This document shows positions 1-6,653 of a stretch of DNA of 11,958 bases, in pieces (position 1 is the first letter of the stretch; each line of letters begins with the position of its first letter). The stretch is from Treponema sp. GTDB taxonomy: Bacteria; Spirochaetota; Spirochaetia; Treponematales; Treponemataceae. The notes under the pieces are model-generated. The model had not been told where the DNA came from. It did not search any database and saw nothing but the letters and a program-made list of their open reading frames with translations. The translations under genes were made by a program, and so were the position numbers. The stretch is taken from positions 1 to 11,958 of the forward strand of contig JAEDFX010000074.1 of the NCBI GenBank assembly GCA_016297805.1, written 5' to 3'.

Positions 1-16
1 TCATTGGTGTTTTTTT

Positions 17-142
17 TGAACACTGATGTCATTGAACGCTGATGTCAGCCTTTGATGTATCACTGCGTGATGTGAACGCTGATGTCAGCCTTTGGTGTAC
101 CACTGCGTGATGTGAACGCTGATGTCAGCCTTTGACGTATCA
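17..142. repeat. Tandem 40-bp direct repeat array (about 3 units)
   Basis: Two full units (33-72 and 73-112) follow each other with an exact 40-bp period, then a 30-bp partial unit (113-142); a degenerate 16-bp fragment (17-32) precedes them. Each unit starts TGAACGCTGATGTCAGCC and is made of short palindromes: CTGA-TG-TCAG, TGAT-GT-ATCA and ATCAC-TGC-GTGAT. Units 1 and 2 differ at only two bases, and these two bases pair with each other in the second palindrome (A55/T60 becomes G95/C100). The period is not a multiple of three, so this is not a coding repeat, and there are no spacers, so it is not CRISPR. The array may continue to the left of the window. Its function is unknown. Confidence 0.85.
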
Positions 143-143
143 G

Positions 144-195
144 TCTTTAAAAACTATTTTTACCTGTATAATATTTCCCTAAAAATCAGTATAAT
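144..195 (+). promoter_or_regulatory. Candidate promoter region of the helicase operon
   Basis: Two perfect TATAAT boxes lie 23 bp apart, at 167-172 and 190-195. The first has TG directly upstream and only a poor -35 candidate (TCTTTA at 144-149, 17-bp spacer). The second would start transcription near 202, only about 5 bases before the ATG at 207. A weaker alternative is TTGACG (132-137, inside the last repeat unit) with TATTTT (155-160) at 17 bp. Which box is used cannot be decided from sequence alone. Confidence 0.5.
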
Positions 196-206
196 AATTC
201 GTTGCG

Positions 207-1949
207 ATGAATTACGAAAATCCTTTAATTGTTCAGGGCGACAGATCCCTCTTACTAGATGTACATGCTCCTTTGGCCGAAGAATGCCGCAATGCACTTA
301 TTCCTTTTGCAGAACTGGAAAAATCACCTGAGCATTTACATACATATAAACTTTCACCACTTTCTCTATGGAATGCTGCCAGCGCAGGCTTTAGTGCCGA
401 CGATGCAATTGCAGTCCTCCAGAAATTTGCCCGCTATGATGTACCTCAGTCTATTGTGATGTGGATAAAGGAAATCTCCAGTCGATTTGGAAAAATCAAA
501 TTAATTGCAGGGCCTGATATTGAAGTCCCAGTAAAAGAAGGCTCTGCCGAAAATATCGTAGAACATTACCTCTACCTTGTAGCAGATTCTCTTCCAGTTT
601 TCAAAGAAATCGGCGCAAATCACAGTGTAAAAAAAATGCTTACATCCACTCTGGAAAATGATGGCGCACCAGAATACTCTTTCCTTCTTAAGCTTACAGA
701 CCGTGGAACAATAAAACAGCTGCTGCTTCAGGCTGGATGGCCAGTAAAGGATGAAGTTGCCCTTGCTGACGGTGAACCGCTGAATGTAAATCTTCGTGAA
801 ACAACGAGTCATGGAAAACCTTTGAATATTCGTGAATATCAGAAAAATTCAGCCCGTGCCCTTGTTGGTGATAAAGGTCCTGGTACTGGTTTTGGAACAA
901 TTGTTCTTCCATGTGGCGCCGGTAAAACTATAGTTGGTATGACAATTATGGATATGCTTAAAACATCCACACTTATCATTACCACAAACATTTCGGCAGT
1001 TCACCAGTGGATAGACGAACTTCTGGATAAAACAGACCTTACTGCCGACCAGATTGCAGAATATTCCGGGGAAAACAAAGAAATCAAACAGGTAACTGTT
1101 GCCACATATCAGGTTTTAACATGGCGACCAGACAAGGAAGGTCCTTATCCACATTTTTCAATTTTCCATGAACGTCCATGGGGACTTATTATTTACGATG
1201 AAGTTCACATGCTTCCAGCTCCAGTTTTCCGTGTTGTTGCAGACTTGCAGGCCATCCGCCGTGTAGGTCTTACTGCAACTTTAGTTCGTGAAGACGGTTG
1301 CGAAGGCTACGTTTTCAGTCTTGTTGGTCCAAAACGTTATGATGTACCATGGAAGGAACTGGAACGAGACCATTGGATTGCCAGTGCCGAATGTATTGAA
1401 GTCCGTGTTGACCTTCCAATGAATCAGGAAATTGAGTACGCAGTTTCTACAGCCCGGGAAAAACATAAAATCGCCAGTATGAATCCTGATAAAATCCCTA
1501 TCGTAAAAGAGATTATTGATAAATGTCCTAGCGATAAAATTCTGGTAATTGGTCAGTACTTACAGCAGCTGGACGAAATCGTTCAGATTTTAGGATGTCC
1601 GATTATTACCGGAAAAACTCCAAACTCAGAACGAGACAAAATTTTCAACGACTTCCGCAGCGGCAAAATCCGTGTACTGGTTGTTTCAAAGGTTGCAAAT
1701 TTTGCCATTGACCTGCCAGACGCATCTCTTGCCATTCAGGTAAGCGGAACATTTGGAAGCCGTCAGGAAGAAGCCCAGCGACTTGGTCGTATTCTCCGTC
1801 CAAAAGAACAGAAATCCCGATTCTTCACACTTATTACCCGCAACACCGTAGAAGAAGAATTTGGTTCAAACCGTCAGAAATTCCTTGCAGAGCAGGGCTA
1901 TGAATACAAAATTGTAAGATATGATGGAGAACTGGATATTGAAGAATGA
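207..1949 (+). CDS. XPB/ERCC3-like superfamily 2 DNA helicase
   Basis: This is an ATP-dependent 3'-5' DNA helicase or translocase of the XPB (ERCC3/Ssl2) family, cytoplasmic and presumably acting in DNA repair or transcription-linked remodelling. Residues about 5-103 form the XPB N-terminal domain (Pfam Helicase_C_3 type). The helicase core follows: a Q-like segment at 208-219, Walker A GAGKT (237-241), DEVH box (331-334), motif III TAT (356-358), and the XPB-specific RED triplet R361-E362-D363 directly after it. In the second RecA lobe are motif V (about 492-507) and motif VI QRLGRILRP (524-532). At 580 residues it matches bacterial XPBs, which lack the eukaryotic extensions. An in-frame TAA at 195-197 and the lack of another Met before residue 85 fix the ATG at 207. 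No Shine-Dalgarno sequence is visible ahead of it. It is the first gene of a four-gene operon and overlaps the next by 29 bp. Family assignment is secure; the exact cellular role is inference. Confidence 0.93.
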   Translation: MNYENPLIVQGDRSLLLDVHAPLAEECRNALIPFAELEKSPEHLHTYKLSPLSLWNAASAGFSADDAIAVLQKFARYDVPQSIVMWIKEISSRFGKIKLIAGPDIEVPVKEGSAENIVEHYLYLVADSLPVFKEIGANHSVKKMLTSTLENDGAPEYSFLLKLTDRGTIKQLLLQAGWPVKDEVALADGEPLNVNLRETTSHGKPLNIREYQKNSARALVGDKGPGTGFGTIVLPCGAGKTIVGMTIMDMLKTSTLIITTNISAVHQWIDELLDKTDLTADQIAEYSGENKEIKQVTVATYQVLTWRPDKEGPYPHFSIFHERPWGLIIYDEVHMLPAPVFRVVADLQAIRRVGLTATLVREDGCEGYVFSLVGPKRYDVPWKELERDHWIASAECIEVRVDLPMNQEIEYAVSTAREKHKIASMNPDKIPIVKEIIDKCPSDKILVIGQYLQQLDEIVQILGCPIITGKTPNSERDKIFNDFRSGKIRVLVVSKVANFAIDLPDASLAIQVSGTFGSRQEEAQRLGRILRPKEQKSRFFTLITRNTVEEEFGSNRQKFLAEQGYEYKIVRYDGELDIEE

Positions 1950-4017
1950 TAACGAAATAGGACAATGGCAGGAAGCCATGGCATGTCTGCCAGAAAAGCA
2001 GTTTTTCAATACAATGCGCTTGTATCTGGGGGAAATTAAAACTCCATATAACAAGCAGAGGCTTATTGAACAGCTGGCAAGTTTTATTCACAATCAGGAA
2101 AATACAAATAGCATTCTCACCTTAATGGACAGTTTTGATGTTGAAATCCTTACTGCCATTTCATTAATCCCACAAGTTACTCAGGAAAGTCTTATAGAAT
2201 TCTTTTCAGAAACCTATTCAGTTACTGAACTTTACGCCGAAATAATCAGTCTTACAGAACGCCTTTTAATTTATAAAATTCAAGATGATTATTCTCCAAA
2301 AGAATTTCTTTATATAAATCCTTTTTTAAAAGAACCTCTAAAAGCCTACCTTAATCCAAAAGCACTTTTTCCAACTCAACAGGTATGTACTTATTCTACA
2401 GATGATGTTTTCATTCTTACACCAAACCTTCTGACTGCATTTATTTCTATACTTAAAGTCCGTGGAATTGCTTGCAAGGCTGACGGAGCAATAAAAAAGA
2501 ATGATATGAATCGACTGGAAGAGATTTTTCCTGGAAAGGCAAATTTCATTCAGCTTTTAATGAATGCCTTTATAAATCTTTCTCTTGTAAAAGAAGGACC
2601 TAAAAGTTTTACAATCGAAAAGAATCGAATAGAAAATTTTGCAGTCCTCCCCGAAACATATCAGTATGCACTATTGTGTGCAGCAGCCGTTTCCCGATTC
2701 AGCAAAGAAGGATTAAAAAAAGAAGCCCAGCTTTTAATTGATTGTCTTTCTTCAATTCCAGAAACTGGTTACACCCGTCAGACAATTCTGCGCCTCACTT
2801 TTCTGATTGGCAGCCGCACAGAAGACGGAGCTGCTGTGGCAAAAAAGAGTCGTTTCAGCCGGCTTTTAGAAGCAGCTCGTGCTGAAGATGGTATAGACGC
2901 AATGCAGAACGTAAATCTTATGGACCGAATGCTGGATGCCGCAGTAGAATTTGGTCTTCTCCAAAAGCTGGGCAAAAATGAAAAAGGTGAAGAAATTTTT
3001 ACCGCAGGAAATATTTCTGAAACCAGTACCGAAAACCTTAAGGTTCTCAATATTGATTCAACTTCAACAGTAACCCTTATGCCTGGGCTTCCTCTAAAAA
3101 CTCTGCTTCCTCTAACATCATTTATGCTCATAAAAAAATGTGGAGTTGTTACTGAATTTGAAATCACAAGACAATCTGCTGCGGCAAGCTTTGATCAGTG
3201 CTGGACTCCAGAAAAAATCTTTGAAGAAATCGAAAAATATGCTTATTACGAAATACCTCAAAATCTTAAAATCAATATTTCTGAGTGGTATAACGCTTAC
3301 TCTTCCGCAATGCTTTATCACGGATACATTCTAAAAGTTACAGAAAGTAATATAGCTTTTGCAGAAAATAATCCTAATATAAAAAAATATATTAAAGAAA
3401 AACTGGCAGACGGAATATACCTTCTTGATTTACCTGTAGATGCAAACATTTCTAAGTTTATTGATGACAGCGGTCTGGATTTTCTGGGAAATATAAAAAC
3501 TTCCACAAGTGCTCAGGGATTTGTTTCATTTCCACTGCTTCGTGCCGGTTACAAGCTGCAGATTCTTGAATCACCATCAGGAAATGATACTGAACCATTA
3601 AGAACTTCAGTAAAGGATGCAGCAACTCTAATCAATTCCTTGAAGTCGGCATTAGACACTCGGGAACTGGATGAACATCAGAGGGAAAGTCTGGAACATA
3701 GAATTTCAAACCGACTGATTCTTTCTGAAACTCAATTGAAAACAACTGCAGTTCGGACAGAAATTCTGGAAGCAGAAGGTATGGATTTTGCAGGAAAAGT
3801 TCACCTTATAGAAGCTGCAATAAAAGAAGAAGATTTGATGGAATTACATCTTCCAAGCGTTGAAAATGTACGGGAATTTTTTACAATTGTTGGAAAACCA
3901 CTGGGAATCTCAAAACAACCGGGAGAAGCAATTATGCGCTTTCAGGTTGAACCAACAAAAGATATTGAAAATTTCCTTGTAAGCAGAATCACCCGTTTGC
4001 GAAGATTAAGATTTTAG
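1921..4017 (+). CDS. XPB-associated protein with Helicase_C_3-type domain
   Basis: This 698-residue protein has no Walker motifs and is not itself a helicase. Residues about 375-475 resemble the N-terminal domain of the helicase encoded just upstream: IEKYAYYEIPQNL (about 436-448) aligns without gaps to LQKFARYDVPQSI of the helicase. The N-terminus (about 20-58) resembles a SAP-like or winged-helix segment (PYNKQRLIEQLASFI). The last 60 residues, ending in ENFLVSRITRLRRLRF, recall the C-terminal strand and arginine pattern of WYL domains; that is only a resemblance. A comparable pair occurs in mycobacteria (XPB Rv0861c with neighbour Rv0862c), recalled from knowledge and not checked. The ATG used overlaps the helicase gene by 29 bp and has only a weak Shine-Dalgarno. 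Met20 at 1978 is an alternative, but AGGAAG sits only 2 bases before it. The likely role is partner or regulator of the helicase. Confidence 0.8.
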   Translation: MMENWILKNDNEIGQWQEAMACLPEKQFFNTMRLYLGEIKTPYNKQRLIEQLASFIHNQENTNSILTLMDSFDVEILTAISLIPQVTQESLIEFFSETYSVTELYAEIISLTERLLIYKIQDDYSPKEFLYINPFLKEPLKAYLNPKALFPTQQVCTYSTDDVFILTPNLLTAFISILKVRGIACKADGAIKKNDMNRLEEIFPGKANFIQLLMNAFINLSLVKEGPKSFTIEKNRIENFAVLPETYQYALLCAAAVSRFSKEGLKKEAQLLIDCLSSIPETGYTRQTILRLTFLIGSRTEDGAAVAKKSRFSRLLEAARAEDGIDAMQNVNLMDRMLDAAVEFGLLQKLGKNEKGEEIFTAGNISETSTENLKVLNIDSTSTVTLMPGLPLKTLLPLTSFMLIKKCGVVTEFEITRQSAAASFDQCWTPEKIFEEIEKYAYYEIPQNLKINISEWYNAYSSAMLYHGYILKVTESNIAFAENNPNIKKYIKEKLADGIYLLDLPVDANISKFIDDSGLDFLGNIKTSTSAQGFVSFPLLRAGYKLQILESPSGNDTEPLRTSVKDAATLINSLKSALDTRELDEHQRESLEHRISNRLILSETQLKTTAVRTEILEAEGMDFAGKVHLIEAAIKEEDLMELHLPSVENVREFFTIVGKPLGISKQPGEAIMRFQVEPTKDIENFLVSRITRLRRLRF

Positions 4018-4026
4018 AGAAGAAAA

Positions 4027-4668
4027 ATGGAATTATACGTTATTAGACATGGTACAACAGACTGGAATGCAGAAGCCCGTTTTCAAGGCTCAATGGATAT
4101 AGAATTAAACTCTAACGGACGTGAACTGGCTGGGAAGCTTGGTGAACGAATGGATGCAATTCATTTTGATTTGATTTTCTCTTCACCTCTCATTCGTGCT
4201 TACGAAACTGCATGTCTTATCCGCGGTCACAGAAATATTCAAATTATCCGTGATAAAGCATTAACAGAACTTAGTTTTGGTGAAAAAGAAGGTGTTCCTT
4301 TTAAGGAATGGGTAAATTCTGATGAACCAAGTAAATATTTTTTCAGCGATCCATTGAAGTATATTCCTCCTAAAGGTGGAGAAACTTTTGAATCCGCAGT
4401 TGAACGTACAAGAAAATTTGTACAGGAAGTTCTGGAACCTATTTATAAAAAACAGCCAGAAGCCAGAATCATGCTGGTAGCCCACGGAGCGCTCCTAGCT
4501 GCCATGATGTGCTATCTTGATAACCACGGAATTGAAAATTTCTGGGGAAAAGGATTAAAGGGCAACTGTGAAGAAACTGTTTATAATTTTGACGGAAACA
4601 AGTGGACTAAAACTGATGAAAAAAATGAAGCCACTTTAAATATTTACGAGGCAACTGCAAAAAAATGA
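4027..4668 (+). CDS. Histidine phosphatase family protein (phosphoglycerate mutase-like)
   Basis: A 213-residue cytoplasmic enzyme of the histidine phosphatase superfamily, branch 1. The family transfers or hydrolyses phosphate through a phosphohistidine. The signature RHGTTDWN begins at R7, making H8 the nucleophile. Arg57 lies in SSPLIRA (52-58), the acidic residue E81 in TELSFGEKEG (80-89), and the second histidine H153 in LVAHG. All catalytic positions are present, so it should be active. The length and the short RHGTTDWN form fit a broad-specificity phosphatase or alpha-ribazole phosphatase-like protein better than glycolytic dPGM, which is longer and carries RHGESEWN. The substrate cannot be named. 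It starts 9 bp after the previous gene behind a GAGAAG-type Shine-Dalgarno, and its stop overlaps the next start (ATGA). Confidence 0.88.
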   Translation: MELYVIRHGTTDWNAEARFQGSMDIELNSNGRELAGKLGERMDAIHFDLIFSSPLIRAYETACLIRGHRNIQIIRDKALTELSFGEKEGVPFKEWVNSDEPSKYFFSDPLKYIPPKGGETFESAVERTRKFVQEVLEPIYKKQPEARIMLVAHGALLAAMMCYLDNHGIENFWGKGLKGNCEETVYNFDGNKWTKTDEKNEATLNIYEATAKK

Positions 4669-5270
4669 TAATAAATAAGAACGATAAGAATTCTGTAAAA
4701 AAAACAATAGAAGTTTTGAAAAAAGGAGGAATTGTAATTCTTCCAACAGATACAGTTTACGGCTTCAGTGGAATTGTTGATTCCAACACTACAAACACTC
4801 CCTACTCTACAGATGCAAAAATCCGTAGCATAAAGGGACGTTCAGAAACAAAGCCTCTCATTCAGCTTATTGCGAAACCAGAAGATATTAATCTTTATAC
4901 AGATGATGTAATTCCAGAAAGCTTGCTTTCAAAGTGGCCTGGAGCACTCACTGTTATCGTACATACAAAACCAGATGCACCACTTTCTGATGAAGCTCAC
5001 ATTCCAACAATTGCATTCCGTTGCCCTGGAGATGCATGGCTGCGTGGAATTATCGCGGAATGCGGAGTTCCAATCTACAGCACCAGCGTCAACCGCAGCG
5101 GACAGCCAGTTCTGGAAGAAGAAGTAAAAATTGCAGAAGAATTTTCTGCCGATGTTGATTTAATTGTAACCGACGGTGATAAAAAAGGAGCCTTGCCTTC
5201 CACTTTAGTTTCCATTGAAAACGGAATTGTAAAAATATTAAGACAAGGAAGTGTAGAAATAATACAGTAG
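4665..5270 (+). CDS. tsaC: L-threonylcarbamoyladenylate synthase (Sua5/YciO/YrdC family)
   Basis: The enzyme makes threonylcarbamoyl-AMP from threonine, bicarbonate and ATP, the first step of t6A37 modification of ANN-decoding tRNAs, in the cytoplasm. The 201 residues are a single YrdC domain without the C-terminal Sua5 extension. Landmarks are GGIVILPTDTVYGFSG (21-36), the basic KGR (57-59) followed by KPLIQLI (63-69), KWPGALTVI (90-98), TIAFRCP (115-121), STSVNRSG (139-146) and the closing PSTLV (178-182). This order of motifs is the usual nucleotide and threonine site. YciO-like paralogues share the fold, so a different activity is possible but less likely. The ATG overlaps the preceding stop by four bases; GAGG at 4648-4651 is a distant (13-base) Shine-Dalgarno, which suggests translational coupling. 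It is the last gene of the plus-strand operon. Confidence 0.88.
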   Translation: MIINKNDKNSVKKTIEVLKKGGIVILPTDTVYGFSGIVDSNTTNTPYSTDAKIRSIKGRSETKPLIQLIAKPEDINLYTDDVIPESLLSKWPGALTVIVHTKPDAPLSDEAHIPTIAFRCPGDAWLRGIIAECGVPIYSTSVNRSGQPVLEEEVKIAEEFSADVDLIVTDGDKKGALPSTLVSIENGIVKILRQGSVEIIQ

Positions 5271-5275
5271 TAATC

Positions 5276-5332
5276 TGTCATTATCTTTGCCATACCACAC
5301 CAGAATGACAACTTTTTCAGCAATCTATCTTA
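5276..5332 (+). repeat. Palindromic repeat element C between convergent genes; possible terminator
   Basis: A perfect 7-bp inverted repeat, TGTCATT (5276-5282) and AATGACA (5304-5310), is followed on the plus strand by ACTTTTTC. It could therefore weakly terminate the operon ending at 5270, although the stem is AT-rich and the loop is 21 bases. The element ends CAATCTATCTTA (5321-5332), identical to the end of element B at 6588-6599. The terminal TTA is the complement of the GH130 stop codon TAA. It shares both ends with elements A and B. Confidence 0.5.
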
Positions 5333-6496
5333 TTTCAACAATTCCAAATTCTTTTTAATTAATTCGCAGCGCTGTTTTACACAATCTGGTGAACGATGTG
5401 GATCACTTGGTGTATTGAAAGTGTAATCCAGAAGTTTTTCCACAGTTGTTGTAGCTACATGCATTCTTGTATCCGACGATGCATAGTAAATAAAGATTTT
5501 TCCGTCCTTTTCAATTGCACCGTTAGAAAATACAACATTACTAACATCACCAGTTCGTTCGCTTCCAAGAGGAACAAGGAATACACCACTTGGTTCTGCA
5601 ATTACACGACTTGGGTCATCCAAAGCTGTAGCATAAACATAAAGAACATAGCGCAATCCATCAGCAGTGTTACGAACTCCATGAGAAATGTGAATCCAGC
5701 CTTTTTCAGTTTTAATCGGAGTAGCACCCGCTCCATTCTTTGCTTCAGTGATTGTATGATATACACGCTTTGAAATGATTTTTTCTTCATCAATCACAGC
5801 ATGAGTAATATCATTACAAAGACCAAAACCAATTCCACCACCACTGCCAGTATTAATAAAATCATCCATTGGTCGTGTGTAGAAGGCATATTTTCCATCA
5901 ACAAATTCTGGATGAAGACAAACGTTTCTCTGCTGTGGAGAATGTTTTGTTACAAGATTAGGAAGTCGTTCCCAAGTTTCCAAATCTTTTGTACGAACAA
6001 TACCAGCCGCAGCAACAGCAGCTCCTAAATCAGGATTTGAAGTATCCTTTGCTTCAGAACAGAATACACCATAAATCCATCCATCTTCATGCTGTGTAAG
6101 ACGCATATCATAAACATTAGTTTCTTCTGGACAAGTATCTGGCAGCTGAATTGGATAGTCTCTAAAACGGAAGTTGTCTATACCATTTGGACTTTCTGCT
6201 ACTGCAAAAAATGATTTGCGATCATTGCCTTCAACACGACAAACAAGACAGTATTTTCCGTTTAAATAAATTGCACCGGAATTAAATACACAATTTACTC
6301 CAAGACGTTCCATAAAAAACGGATTAGTTTCTTTGCAAATATCAAAGCGCCAGGTAAGAGGCACAGAATCTCTAGTCAAAATTGGATTTTCATAACGGTC
6401 ATAAATACCGTTGTAAAAAGACTTATTGATTTTGTTTTTACGGGAAAGTAATTCTTCCTGTTCTTTCTGCATTGCGTAATAGGTTTCGTGAATCAT
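5330..6496 (-). CDS. 4-O-beta-D-mannosyl-D-glucose phosphorylase, GH130 family
   Basis: A cytoplasmic inverting phosphorylase that, in subfamily GH130_1, converts beta-1,4-mannosyl-glucose plus phosphate to alpha-mannose 1-phosphate and glucose, late in beta-mannan utilisation. The 388 residues match the family length and form a five-bladed beta-propeller without a signal peptide. Visible landmarks are the N-terminal helix, ENPILTR (36-42), GVNCVFNSGAIYLNGKY (66-82), CRVEGNDRKS (86-95) and ETNVYDMR (125-132), where D130 corresponds to the general acid. QQRNVCLHPE (188-197) and YTRPMDDF (206-213) complete the pocket. Whole-length resemblance favours subfamily 1 over the mannobiose phosphorylases of subfamily 2. 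The start CAT (6494-6496) has a good GAGGA site (6501-6505 on this strand). The cellobiose 2-epimerase that usually supplies its substrate is not in the window. The gene is monocistronic, with its own promoter, and convergent with tsaC. Confidence 0.9.
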   Translation of the reverse strand: MIHETYYAMQKEQEELLSRKNKINKSFYNGIYDRYENPILTRDSVPLTWRFDICKETNPFFMERLGVNCVFNSGAIYLNGKYCLVCRVEGNDRKSFFAVAESPNGIDNFRFRDYPIQLPDTCPEETNVYDMRLTQHEDGWIYGVFCSEAKDTSNPDLGAAVAAAGIVRTKDLETWERLPNLVTKHSPQQRNVCLHPEFVDGKYAFYTRPMDDFINTGSGGGIGFGLCNDITHAVIDEEKIISKRVYHTITEAKNGAGATPIKTEKGWIHISHGVRNTADGLRYVLYVYATALDDPSRVIAEPSGVFLVPLGSERTGDVSNVVFSNGAIEKDGKIFIYYASSDTRMHVATTTVEKLLDYTFNTPSDPHRSPDCVKQRCELIKKNLELLK

Positions 6497-6510
6497 ATAA
6501 TCCTCATTTC

Positions 6511-6557
6511 TAGATTCCCAGGTTTATCATCTTTTGGATGATTACCTGGAAATGACA
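6511..6557 (-). repeat. Palindromic repeat element A
   Basis: Read on the minus strand it begins TGTCATT and ends AATCTA. It can fold into a long hairpin: TTCCCAGGT (6515-6523) pairs with ACCTGGAAA (6544-6552) with one mismatch, and TCATC (6527-6531) pairs with GATGA (6537-6541) around a TTTTG loop. It lies in the 5' leader of the GH130 gene, ending several bases before the ribosome binding site. No T-run follows, so it is unlikely to be a classical terminator. Confidence 0.7.
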
Positions 6558-6564
6558 CAAATTA

Positions 6565-6599
6565 TGTCATTGTGGGACTTGCTCCAACAATCTATCTTA
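6565..6599 (+). repeat. Palindromic repeat element B
   Basis: It begins TGTCATT and ends CAATCTATCTTA, the same ends as element C. The hairpin ATTGTGGGA (6569-6577) pairs with TCCAACAAT (6583-6591) with one mismatch around CTTGC. It is head-to-head with element A: AATGACA (6551-6557), a 7-base spacer, then TGTCATT (6565-6571). The layout recalls the common bacterial dispersed repeat of the TCATTCCCGGGCTTGACC kind. Confidence 0.7.
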
Positions 6600-6627
6600 A
6601 TTATATAATTATTTACCTAATTTTCAA
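6600..6627 (-). promoter_or_regulatory. Sigma70-type promoter of the GH130 gene
   Basis: On the minus strand TTGAAA (plus-strand TTTCAA at 6622-6627) and a perfect TATAAT (plus-strand ATTATA at 6600-6605) are separated by 16 bp. Five of six and six of six consensus bases match. Transcription would begin near 6593, inside element B, giving a leader of about 95 bases that carries both hairpins before the GH130 start. Confidence 0.65.
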
Positions 6628-6646
6628 GTTAAATTTACCTAAATTT
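6609..6646. promoter_or_regulatory. Candidate double operator at the GH130 promoter
   Basis: The 16-bp palindrome AAATTTACCTAAATTT (6631-6646; 7-bp perfect arms, CC centre) is repeated imperfectly as TTATTTACCTAATTTT (6609-6624), with 13 of 16 bases identical. The centres are 22 bp apart, about two helical turns. One copy sits in the promoter spacer and covers part of the -35 box; the other lies just upstream of it. This fits a dimeric repressor that responds to sugar, but the regulator is unknown and not in the window. Confidence 0.5.
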
Positions 6647-6653
6647 AAGTAAA

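Noticed and set aside
17..142. CRISPR array
   Set aside because: The repeats abut directly with no unique spacers, and no cas gene is present.
1946..1949. ATGA stop-start overlap at the end of the helicase gene
   Set aside because: This ATG is in the third frame and meets TAG after four codons; the partner gene frame starts at 1921.
2778..3167. Minus-strand 129-codon frame inside the helicase partner gene
   Set aside because: It lies antisense within a well-supported gene, is arginine/serine-rich with no recognisable domain, and has no ribosome site that I could see.
5396..5773. Plus-strand 125-codon frame opposite the GH130 gene
   Set aside because: It is antisense to a recognised enzyme, with Cys/Ser/Thr-rich sequence typical of a shadow frame.
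6511..6599. Rho-independent terminator for ppk1
   Set aside because: The hairpins are real, but no T-run follows either one on the minus strand, and they lie downstream of the GH130 promoter.
6511..6599. Riboswitch in the GH130 leader
   Set aside because: The hairpins belong to a dispersed-repeat pattern with matching ends near 5276-5332, and no known riboswitch core was recognised.
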